A DNA stretch of 64,000 nucleotides from Bacteroidota bacterium (GTDB lineage Bacteria; Bacteroidota; Bacteroidia; Chitinophagales; Chitinophagaceae). The notes under the pieces were generated by a model, which did no database searches, had not been told where the DNA came from, and saw only the letters and a program-made list of their open reading frames with translations. The stretch covers positions 817,736 to 881,735 of the forward strand of contig VBAR01000001.1 in the NCBI GenBank assembly GCA_005882315.1, in the 5' to 3' direction. Shown one piece after another: positions 15,704-22,847 of this stretch (position 1 is its first letter; the number at the start of each line of letters is the position of its first letter). The translations under genes were made by a program, and so were the position numbers.

Positions 15704-16333
15704 TTATCCAAACAGGTCACCTTGCTTTGTTGTTACCGGCATATTTTGAAATTCAAAGCGCTGAACGATATGATATTTCATCCGATTGCCATCAGATTCA
15801 TCAACCGGTCTTTTTAATAATACCATTGAATCAGCTATAAATTTTCCGGTAAAATGTTTATGACTGTATTCCAACCATCCTTTTTCATATTGCCATGGTT
15901 GTAATTTTCTTGCAATGGTTAAATGCGGTTCAAGAATAAAATGCGGTTTATTATCGTCATTTAGCTTCATTAATCGCTGAGCATCGTGACGAATTTCTTT
16001 TACTAAACCCTGAACCGGTAGTTTGCTTGTTACATTTATATATATGGTATGAGAAGGGAAGCTGCCGAAGTCTTTCAGCTCTACCTTAAATGGCGGATAG
16101 CCCATTGCTACTGTTTGCAGCCGGTTAATAATTCTTTCTTCCATCATGGCATATTGTACAAAGTTCACCAATGTAATATGTGGCTTACCCCATCTTGCAT
16201 GATCGGATTTATATTCATCCGCAAATGTTTCTTTTACTTTCATTATCCTGTTCCATAACTCTTCATGCGGATTGAGTACTAACAAATACTCATATACCCG
16301 GTACCCGGGGATTGTGTTTATGATCGTTTTCAT
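15704..16333 (-). CDS. 2H phosphoesterase / 2'-5' RNA ligase-like protein
   Basis: A 209-residue protein with the two HxT motifs of the 2H superfamily: KPHITLVNF (about residues 49-57) and EPHLTIARKL (about 145). Members (ThpR, CPDase, YjcG) hydrolyse cyclic phosphodiesters or join tRNA halves. The spacing and length fit a full-length enzyme. It is divergent from umuD, sharing an 83-bp intergenic region with an 18-bp palindrome, and lies upstream of the radical SAM gene on the same strand. The substrate is not known. Confidence 0.85.
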   Translation of the reverse strand: MKTIINTIPGYRVYEYLLVLNPHEELWNRIMKVKETFADEYKSDHARWGKPHITLVNFVQYAMMEERIINRLQTVAMGYPPFKVELKDFGSFPSHTIYINVTSKLPVQGLVKEIRHDAQRLMKLNDDNKPHFILEPHLTIARKLQPWQYEKGWLEYSHKHFTGKFIADSMVLLKRPVDESDGNRMKYHIVQRFEFQNMPVTTKQGDLFG

Positions 16334-16366
16334 ATTCCCTCCTTTTGCTAAAAATTAATTGCCCTA

Positions 16367-16402
16367 TTTGTTAGTATAAATTTACTAAAAGTTTTAGCTT
16401 TA
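16367..16402 (+). promoter_or_regulatory. candidate operator/promoter upstream of umuD
   Basis: TTTG (16367-16370) is followed at once by the perfect palindrome TTAGTA-TAAATT-TACTAA (16371-16388) and then TAGCTTTA (16395-16402), close to the -7 consensus TAnnTTTG. The palindrome sits between the two promoter elements, where a repressor would block transcription. By position it is a candidate damage-response (LexA-type) operator for umuD and perhaps the divergent 2H gene. No lexA gene is in the window to support this. Confidence 0.5.
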
Positions 16403-16416
16403 CAAAAATTATTTTT

Positions 16417-16851
16417 ATGGAAGGAGAAGAATTTTATGGCGCTGCGTACAGGGGTTCAAAACAGTTTACTCAACAAGAAGTTAAAACTGCCAACGCTACT
16501 GGCTTTGGTGCTGCCGCTGATGATTATATGGAACGGGGCATCGATTTAAACGAACAACTCATACGCAACAAACCAGCTACATATTTTTTCCGGATGAAAG
16601 GGGATGCTATGAAGGAGGCCGGGATTTTCGATGGTGATGTGTTGATAGTTGACCGATCGATCAGTAAAGCAAGTGGAAGAGTGATTGTTGCTGTCTTAAA
16701 TGGTGAATTATTGGTTCGGCGTTTTTTAAAAAATTTTTCATCTTCTTTTTTAATACCCGAAAATGATCGGTATAAGCCCATTAATCTTTCAGAATTCACC
16801 GATTTTACGGTATGGGGGGTGGTTGTTTATTCTATTCATCCCCTCGGCTAA
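16417..16851 (+). CDS. umuD: UmuD-like protein lacking the protease dyad
   Basis: A 144-residue homologue of UmuD, the polymerase V accessory subunit. It aligns without gaps to E. coli UmuD from TGFGAAADDYMERGIDLN (E. coli CGFPSPAADYVEQRIDLN) through SISKASGRVIVAVLNGE. In E. coli the self-cleavage dyad is Ser60 and Lys97. The aligned positions here are Ala64 (codon GCT in KGDAM) and Arg101 (codon CGG in LLVRRF). Both changes should abolish self-cleavage, so this protein may work uncleaved or act as a partner or regulator. Its stop codon lies inside a 20-bp palindrome. umuC follows after an inserted transposase gene. Confidence 0.88.
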   Translation: MEGEEFYGAAYRGSKQFTQQEVKTANATGFGAAADDYMERGIDLNEQLIRNKPATYFFRMKGDAMKEAGIFDGDVLIVDRSISKASGRVIVAVLNGELLVRRFLKNFSSSFLIPENDRYKPINLSEFTDFTVWGVVVYSIHPLG

Positions 16852-16860
16852 AGCCGAGGG
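16841..16860. repeat. REP-like palindrome 1, at the umuD stop
   Basis: CCCTCGGCT-AA-AGCCGAGGG, a perfect 9+2+9 palindrome. It provides the last codons and the TAA stop of umuD (HPLG-stop) and lies 31 bp before the transposase start. Confidence 0.85.
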
Positions 16861-16891
16861 CAAGTGAATGAATTATTCATAAAGCAAAATT

Positions 16892-17332
16892 ATGGGATAT
16901 ACAAAAATGTGGATCCATTTAGTCTGGGCAACTAAAAAAAGAGAGCCTGCTTTGGATAAGAGCATTCGTAAAAAAATATTCTCTCATATCAGGGAAAATG
17001 CATTAGTAAAAAATATTCATATTGATTTTATTAATGGTCATATCGATCATATACATATTCTCATTTCTCTGAATGCTGATCAAACAATCGCCAACGTAGT
17101 TCAGTTGATCAAAGGAGAAAGTTCCTATTGGATAAATAAGAATAAATTAACCCCTCAAAAATTTGAGTGGCAGGATGATTATTTCGCAGTATCGGTAAGT
17201 GAATCCGGAATAGATAAGGTAAGAGAATATATTAAGAACCAAGAAGAACATCATGCAAAGAAGACATTTCAACAGGAATATGATGAATTTATGAAAAAAT
17301 ATGGTTTTGCATTGACAGGTTCTCCGGGCTAA
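16892..17332 (+). CDS. Y1 HUH transposase, IS200/RAYT-like
   Basis: A 146-residue single-strand transposase. The HUH motif is HIHILI (His-Ile-His, about residues 53-55), and the catalytic Tyr is in VREYIKNQEEHHAKK (about residue 111). Length is close to TnpA of IS200/IS605 and to REP-associated tyrosine transposases. No tnpB is nearby. The gene sits exactly between umuD and umuC, bounded by 20-bp palindromes on both sides (16841-16860; 17322-17341 and 17368-17387). Its own stop codon lies in the second palindrome. Either it is a minimal IS200-like element or a RAYT with its REP sequences. All catalytic residues appear present. Confidence 0.88.
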   Translation: MGYTKMWIHLVWATKKREPALDKSIRKKIFSHIRENALVKNIHIDFINGHIDHIHILISLNADQTIANVVQLIKGESSYWINKNKLTPQKFEWQDDYFAVSVSESGIDKVREYIKNQEEHHAKKTFQQEYDEFMKKYGFALTGSPG

Positions 17333-17341
17333 AGCCCGGAG
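17322..17341. repeat. REP-like palindrome 2, at the transposase stop
   Basis: CTCCGGGCT-AA-AGCCCGGAG, a perfect 9+2+9 palindrome with the same GGCTAAAGCC core layout as palindrome 1. It supplies the Ser-Pro-Gly-stop end of the transposase gene. Confidence 0.85.
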
Positions 17342-17367
17342 CAATTTAATAGAGGTATTATGACTTG

Positions 17368-17387
17368 CTCAGGCCTTCAGGCCTGAG
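17368..17387. repeat. REP-like palindrome 3, just before umuC
   Basis: CTCAGGCCT-TC-AGGCCTGAG, again 9+2+9, ending 13 bp before the umuC start. Arm sequence differs from the first two, but the size and centre spacing are the same. It may affect expression of umuC. Confidence 0.8.
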
Positions 17388-17400
17388 ATAATGAAATAAA

Positions 17401-18684
17401 ATGAAGGCTATTGTTGATTGTAATAATTTCTATTGTTCATGTGAACGCTTATTCCAACCACATTTGGATAAAAAACCTGTTGTTGTTCTAAGCAACAATG
17501 ATGGATGTATTATTTCCAGGAGTGATGAAGCAAAAAAGCTCGGAGTAGAAATGGCAGGCCCTTATTTTATGGCAAAACCATTGATACAAAAACACAATGT
17601 ATCTGTTTTCTCTTCTAATTATAATTTATATGGTGATCTGAGTTGGCGGGTAATGGAAACATTACGTATATTATTTGGTAAGAACAATGTTGAAGTATAT
17701 TCTGTTGATGAAGCCTTTGTTGATTTAAGCATTTTTCCTCCTGAAGATTTACAACGCATAGCAGAAGAAATAAGAGAAACTACAGAAACATGGACAGGCA
17801 TTAAAGTATCTGTAGGTGTAGGGCCAACGAAAGTGCTGGCAAAACTTGCCAACCGCCTGGCAAAAAAAGATAAACAAAAAACGAATTGTATCTCCGTACT
17901 TAATACAGATGAAAAAATTATTGATGCTTTACACAAAACGCCGATCGGGGATATATGGGGTGTAGGTTTTCAGTATGCTCAAAAGTTAAAAAGTCTTTGG
18001 GGCATTGAAACTGCATTACAATTGCGGAATATGAATGAGGAATTTGGTAAAACATATCTCGGCGGTGTAATGGGTGTACGATTGATCCGTGAACTGAAAG
18101 GTGTAATTGCTAAAAAAATGGAAGATGAACTGGTAAGTAAAAAAATGATCGCCACGACAAGAATGTTCGGAAGCCCTGTTGGTGATATAAACGATATTAA
18201 AGAAGCCGTCGCCACTTATACATCAAGAGCGGCAGAAAAATTAAGAAGGCAAAATAGCGCAGCAAGGATTGTCAGTGTTTTTGTCGTAACTAAAGACCAG
18301 GATCATATGCTTAATTTTAAAAAATACGGAACTATTAGCAATCATGCTACGCTTGCGGTTGCAACTTCATTTACCAATGAGCTGATAAAACCTGCTGTAG
18401 AATTAGTAGATACATTATATGAAAAAGGACAATTATATAAAAAAGCCGGTGTAATGTTAAGCGGTATTGTTCCGGATGAATCCATACAAGGCAATTTGTT
18501 TTTAACTGAAACAAAAAACGCTGAACGAAAACTGATGGATATGATCGACAATATCAATTTCAGTCAGCGGGATGATGTGTTGAAATTTGCCGCATCCGGC
18601 ACTACGAGAGACTGGAAAATGCGGCAGGAGCTAAGAAGCTCCCGTTATACCACAAGATGGGAAGAGTTATATGAGATCCGTTAG
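17401..18684 (+). CDS. umuC: Y-family DNA polymerase V catalytic subunit
   Basis: A 427-residue translesion polymerase. Metal-binding residues are present: Asp6 in DCNNFYCSCERLF and Asp103-Glu104 in YSVDEAFVDLS. The thumb/little-finger region includes SVGVGPTKVLAKLANRLAKKDK (in part) and KTPIGDIWGVG. Length equals the usual UmuC. It copies past damaged bases at the cost of mutation and needs an UmuD partner, encoded 550 bp upstream on the other side of the transposase gene. It converges with the DUF72 gene, overlapping it by four bases at the 3' ends. Confidence 0.95.
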   Translation: MKAIVDCNNFYCSCERLFQPHLDKKPVVVLSNNDGCIISRSDEAKKLGVEMAGPYFMAKPLIQKHNVSVFSSNYNLYGDLSWRVMETLRILFGKNNVEVYSVDEAFVDLSIFPPEDLQRIAEEIRETTETWTGIKVSVGVGPTKVLAKLANRLAKKDKQKTNCISVLNTDEKIIDALHKTPIGDIWGVGFQYAQKLKSLWGIETALQLRNMNEEFGKTYLGGVMGVRLIRELKGVIAKKMEDELVSKKMIATTRMFGSPVGDINDIKEAVATYTSRAAEKLRRQNSAARIVSVFVVTKDQDHMLNFKKYGTISNHATLAVATSFTNELIKPAVELVDTLYEKGQLYKKAGVMLSGIVPDESIQGNLFLTETKNAERKLMDMIDNINFSQRDDVLKFAASGTTRDWKMRQELRSSRYTTRWEELYEIR

Positions 18685-19625
18685 TCAAACAATCCTTTTT
18701 GTTTAGGCTTAGATTTTGTCGCTGGCGATGAATTACTATCAATAAACTTTGGCTTGATCAGATTCAATCCTATTTCTTTATTCATTTTATCTACGAGATA
18801 AACGGTCAATTCAGGTGAAGTTGCTTCGTCGTGCATATGCATAAAGAAGTACAATTCTTCTGCGCCCTTCTCCAGCCAATATTTCATTCTTTTGATCCAT
18901 GCATCACATCGTGTATAATCAGAAGGGTGTAAACTATTTCCTACATACCGGATAAAAACTTTTGGAATGGTTAAATGCATATGTGCACAATCTCTTCTGC
19001 CAGCTGTGTCAGTTATAACAGCACCCATATTCATTGAAGAAAGATTTTCCAACATCTCATTCATCACTTCTGGTTTTGTAAACCATCCCGGATGTCTTAC
19101 TTCTAAAAAGAACTGCAGATCTTTTGGCAACGATGCAAGAAAATCAAACAACTCCTTTTTACGATTGGGAGAAAAGCTATCACTTACCTGTATGAAGACG
19201 GGTCCGAGATGTTCTTTAAACGCAACAATACCCCTAAAAAATTCATTGACTATAAAATCCTTTCCTTTCAAACTACCACGATGCGTAACTCCCTGGTACA
19301 TCTTGGGGCAGAATTTAAAATCCTTCCCTTTTGCCTTATCTGCCCATTTGCTTATCCCCGCTTCGCCATATATTTTATAATGTGTCGCATTTAATTCAAT
19401 ACAATTATAATGTTCAACATAATGCTGGAGAAAATCTTTCTCTTTTGTCTTAGGCGGATAAATTTTACCAACCCATTCTGTTCTCCCCCACTTAGCACAA
19501 CCAAGATATATTTTCGGGCTCTTAACCGGTTTTCCTTTCAATATCTTTTTATTACCGGCAGGTTCGGCAGGCAATGAAAAATCAATACTATTCAATTCTT
19601 CTTCAGGCACTCTTCCAAACTCCAT
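18681..19625 (-). CDS. DUF72 (YecE-like) protein
   Basis: A 314-residue protein of the DUF72 family, a TIM-barrel-like fold of unknown function. Recognisable stretches are IYLGCAKWGRTEWVGKIYPP, FLQHYVEHYNCIELNATHYKIY and the later FFLEVRHPGWF. The N-terminal about 35 residues and the Lys/Pro-rich tail ending KPKQKGLFD lie outside the core. The KQKGLFD end recalls clamp-binding or short docking peptides, but this is a guess. DUF72 genes are often found near DNA repair genes, as here next to umuC. Confidence 0.88.
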   Translation of the reverse strand: MEFGRVPEEELNSIDFSLPAEPAGNKKILKGKPVKSPKIYLGCAKWGRTEWVGKIYPPKTKEKDFLQHYVEHYNCIELNATHYKIYGEAGISKWADKAKGKDFKFCPKMYQGVTHRGSLKGKDFIVNEFFRGIVAFKEHLGPVFIQVSDSFSPNRKKELFDFLASLPKDLQFFLEVRHPGWFTKPEVMNEMLENLSSMNMGAVITDTAGRRDCAHMHLTIPKVFIRYVGNSLHPSDYTRCDAWIKRMKYWLEKGAEELYFFMHMHDEATSPELTVYLVDKMNKEIGLNLIKPKFIDSNSSPATKSKPKQKGLFD

Positions 19626-19694
19626 AAAGTTGTTTTTTTTATTACAGCTAAAGTTAAGAGTAAAAATTATACCTTTTCATCTACAAACTTTACT

Positions 19695-21239
19695 ATGCGA
19701 TTTTTAATTATTCTCCTATTCGTTTCAACTCAATTAACAGCACAGCAAAAACCGAACATCATTTATATTATGAGTGATGATCATGATGCGGATGCCATTA
19801 GTGCCTATAACAAAAATTTTATCTCAACACCAAATATTGACAAGCTCGCCAAAGAAGGAATGTTATTTAAAAACGCATTTGTCGGTAACTCTATCTGCGG
19901 ACCAGCAAGAGCAACTTTACTTACTGGTCAACATTCACATAAAAACGGGATGAAGGACAATCGTACTCGTTTTGATTCATCAAAAATTACATTACCAAAA
20001 TTATTGAACCCAGCAGGTTATCAATCTGCCATTGTAGGTAAATGGCATTTGGTTTCTTATCCAACCGGTTTTGATTATTGGAAAATCCTTCCCGGACAAG
20101 GGTTATACTATGATCCCCGGATGATCAATATGAAAGGAGATACAACAGTTATTAAAGGTTATGCAACAGATGTCATCACCGATGAAGCGTTGAACTGGTT
20201 AGATAACCGAGATAAACAAAAACCATTTTTATTATTACTGCATCACAAAGCTCCTCACCGGAATTTTATGCCTAAGCTGAAATGGGTTGAAGTTTTCAGT
20301 AAAAAATCTTTTCCTGAGCCGCCAACACTATATGCTGACATGAAGCAACATGGCAAAGCATGGCAAATTCAAAAGATGAGTATTCTTTATGATATGACAT
20401 TAGGAACAGATCTGAAAGTTGATCCTGTTTATTTTTCACAGTTAAAGGATTTTAAAATTGATTCAGCTGATATACGGGGTTATAATGCAACTATGAACCG
20501 GGTACCTGAAGCAGACAGAAAAAGAATAAAGGAAATTTATGATGAAAGGGGCAAACAATTAATTAATGTGTGGGGAAATGATAGCCTTGTTTTAAAACTA
20601 AAATATCAATGGTATATACAGGATTATATGGCCTGTGTTGCTTCTATTGATGAAAATATTGGACGATTGCTGGATTACCTGGATAATAATGATCTAACCA
20701 ATAACACAGCCGTGATATATACAGGAGACCAGGGATTTTATCTTGGTGAAAATGGTTGGTTTGATAAACGCTGGATGTATGATGTATCCATGCAATCGCC
20801 ATTACTGATAAGATGGCCGGGAAAAATAAAACCCGGAACTATTGCCACATCAATGGTACAGAATATAGACTATGCCCCTACCATGCTTGACATAGCAGGA
20901 GTAAAAGTACCGGAATGGATGGATGGCATCAGTCTGAAACCATTACTAATGGGTAAACAAAAAACGTTGCCCAGGAAAGATCTGTACTATCATTACTACG
21001 AATATCCATTTGATCATGCTGTAGTGCCGCATTTGGGTGTAAGAGGTGAACGCTACAAACTCGTTTATTTTTATACAGTCAACGAATGGGAATTTTATGA
21101 TATAAAAACTGACCCGGCCGAACAAAAAAATCTGATAAACTCAGCAGCACATAAATCTGTAATTCAGCAAATGAAAAATAAACTACTTGAATTGCGGAAT
21201 AAGTATAACGACCATGAAACTGCCGGAGAATTAAAATAA
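19695..21239 (+). CDS. secreted sulfatase (type I, formylglycine-dependent)
   Basis: A 514-residue sulfatase with a signal peptide (cleavage near LTAQ). Metal residues are in NIIYIMSDDHDADA (Asp28, Asp29). The active-site motif is C68-G-P-A-R72 within SICGPARATLLTGQ, which fits the C-x-P-x-R pattern converted to formylglycine. KWHL and the later LYDYLDNNDLTNNTAVIYTGDQGFYLGE region (in part) are also standard. It would remove sulfate from a sulfated glycan in the periplasm. No anaerobic sulfatase-maturating enzyme or SusCD pair lies nearby, so it appears to stand alone. The stop codon abuts that of the convergent amidase with no gap. Confidence 0.93.
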   Translation: MRFLIILLFVSTQLTAQQKPNIIYIMSDDHDADAISAYNKNFISTPNIDKLAKEGMLFKNAFVGNSICGPARATLLTGQHSHKNGMKDNRTRFDSSKITLPKLLNPAGYQSAIVGKWHLVSYPTGFDYWKILPGQGLYYDPRMINMKGDTTVIKGYATDVITDEALNWLDNRDKQKPFLLLLHHKAPHRNFMPKLKWVEVFSKKSFPEPPTLYADMKQHGKAWQIQKMSILYDMTLGTDLKVDPVYFSQLKDFKIDSADIRGYNATMNRVPEADRKRIKEIYDERGKQLINVWGNDSLVLKLKYQWYIQDYMACVASIDENIGRLLDYLDNNDLTNNTAVIYTGDQGFYLGENGWFDKRWMYDVSMQSPLLIRWPGKIKPGTIATSMVQNIDYAPTMLDIAGVKVPEWMDGISLKPLLMGKQKTLPRKDLYYHYYEYPFDHAVVPHLGVRGERYKLVYFYTVNEWEFYDIKTDPAEQKNLINSAAHKSVIQQMKNKLLELRNKYNDHETAGELK

Positions 21240-22052
21240 CTATTGATATTTCTGCATTAGGCTAAACAAGATTTTCCTGTCATTATCATTGATTATACTC
21301 GTAGTATCCTGTGGCACAAAATGAATTTTATAAGACTGAATAGCTATTTCCGGTTTTGCAATGTTGTAGCCGACAATACGTAATGCCTGCATTGCATTAA
21401 AATCTACCGGCACCTGTACGGCGGTTGTATCATACCAATACCCGAATCCTTTATCCGCTAATGTCTTCCATGAAAAGAACCTGCTGGGATCGACTTTTCT
21501 TCCTGGTGCCACATCAGCATGACCTATAAAATTTGTTTGCGGTATGCTATACGCTTTCTTTAACCTATCAAGCAATTGTAGCAAGCTATTCATTTGTGCT
21601 TCTGGAAAAGGTTCACTTCCGTTATTATCAATTTCAATTCCAATGCTTGAAGAATTTAAATCAGTCGCATTTCCCCATTTGCTTACACCGGCATGATGTG
21701 CCCGCAACAGATCATTGAGCATGTGATGTACACTGCCATCCTCGCAAATAACATAATGAGCACTTACAGCTCTTGAATCTTTCGTTGTAAATGTCTTTAC
21801 CGTTTGCTCGCAACTGTTTTGTGCAGTATGATGAATAACTACAAAATTCGGACGACGTAAAGAAAAATTCGTGGTACCTGCCCAATCAGCAGCATAATTC
21901 AGCCCAACAGAATCTTTCAAAGGGTATTCACGAAGAATTTTTGCAAATTCCTTCACTTGTTTTTTATAAACCTTATTTGTGGATTTATAAGCATTTTGTG
22001 AGCAACCTGCAATAACTATGATAACCACAAACAAAAACAGAAATGACCGCAT
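21240..22052 (-). CDS. N-acetylmuramoyl-L-alanine amidase, AmiD-like lipoprotein
   Basis: A 270-residue lipoprotein (signal ending VIAGC, Cys17) with an amidase_2/PGRP domain. Zinc ligands are in FVVIHHTAQNS, and GHADVAPGRKVDPSRFFSW carries the later His and the Lys/Asp region. VSAHYVICEDGSVHHML is typical of AmiD. It would cleave the bond between muramic acid and L-Ala in the periplasm, feeding cell-wall recycling. This fits with the AmgK- and MurU-like genes 4-6 kb away, though they are not in one operon. Confidence 0.92.
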   Translation of the reverse strand: MRSFLFLFVVIIVIAGCSQNAYKSTNKVYKKQVKEFAKILREYPLKDSVGLNYAADWAGTTNFSLRRPNFVVIHHTAQNSCEQTVKTFTTKDSRAVSAHYVICEDGSVHHMLNDLLRAHHAGVSKWGNATDLNSSSIGIEIDNNGSEPFPEAQMNSLLQLLDRLKKAYSIPQTNFIGHADVAPGRKVDPSRFFSWKTLADKGFGYWYDTTAVQVPVDFNAMQALRIVGYNIAKPEIAIQSYKIHFVPQDTTSIINDNDRKILFSLMQKYQ

Positions 22053-22102
22053 TATAAACTCTTTTATGGGCGGAAGTTAATCAAAAGCTGAATGCAAAAT
22101 AA

Positions 22103-22129
22103 AACTGCCTCGTTTTCGACGAGGCAGTT
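22103..22129 (-). terminator. intrinsic terminator for the PepSY-like gene
   Basis: AACTGCCTCGT (22103-22113), loop TTTCG, ACGAGGCAGTT (22119-22129). On the minus strand the stem is followed by a T-rich run (TTTTATTTT), so it ends the transcript of the gene at 22155-22760. Confidence 0.85.
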
Positions 22130-22154
22130 CGCTTAAATAAATTAATCAGGCAGG

Positions 22155-22760
22155 TTAATAATTATACTGTACTTTAATACCATCAGCATTATAATACTGA
22201 AATTCAGCCTTACCATTAATAATATCTTTTATTCTGAAGATGTCTTTTAGCCCTTTCGGTACTTCTATTTTGATAGCTTCATCTACTTTTGCCTCTGGCT
22301 TTTGCTTGAATATTACATCCAAAATCTTACGAGGTATGCTCTCACGACTTACAAGAGTTCTTGTATCTCTTCTATCACCGTTTGCATGATACACTGCAGT
22401 TGAACGCCAGATACCATTGCCGAAAGTAGCTGTCCAGTCACCGCGGTATTTTGTCCAGTAAACATTTGTTGCATTGGGATAATCTCGTTGAAATGCAGAA
22501 CTAACTTTCGTTGGCTGATTCTTCGAAGCCTTAGGACCACCGCTTTTATCACTCGTTCCTTCCCATATTTTTTTGTCATGGTCGGCTCTTTCTTTTTTTT
22601 CCTTATCAGCTTTTTCTTTGTCTTTACTCTTACCAGATTGGTCAGTTGCTACCGGCTTGCCTTTATCCTTTGCTTTGTCTTTATTACCATCGCTGTTTCC
22701 CTGGCCAATCATTGCTACGCTGAATGTGAGTGTTGTAAGCAGAAATAAAATTCTTTTCAT
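22155..22760 (-). CDS. secreted PepSY-like protein with a charged Lys/Asp-rich linker
   Basis: A 201-residue protein with a signal peptide (about residues 1-20). Residues about 22-80 form a low-complexity linker rich in Lys, Asp and Glu (KDKEKADKEKKERADHDKK). The C-terminal half matches the PepSY-like/BLIP-like fold of Bacteroidota: VSSAFQRDYPNATNVYWTKYRGDWTATF (in part), then a repeat-like FRIKDIINGKAEFQYYNADG. These proteins are small secreted binders of unknown target. Some inhibit proteases or bind envelope proteins. It has its own terminator and no obvious partner. Confidence 0.7.
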   Translation of the reverse strand: MKRILFLLTTLTFSVAMIGQGNSDGNKDKAKDKGKPVATDQSGKSKDKEKADKEKKERADHDKKIWEGTSDKSGGPKASKNQPTKVSSAFQRDYPNATNVYWTKYRGDWTATFGNGIWRSTAVYHANGDRRDTRTLVSRESIPRKILDVIFKQKPEAKVDEAIKIEVPKGLKDIFRIKDIINGKAEFQYYNADGIKVQYNY

Positions 22761-22847
22761 TGTTTTGATTTTAATGTTCTAACGGGTTAAAAAATCATGC
22801 CAGAATAAAAGACGTGTAGGAATACCAATAGGTTGCGGTCAAACCTT

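Noticed and set aside
16892-17332. A full IS element with terminal inverted repeats and target duplication
   Set aside because: HUH transposases of this type leave no such marks, and none are seen; only the 20-bp palindromes frame the gene.
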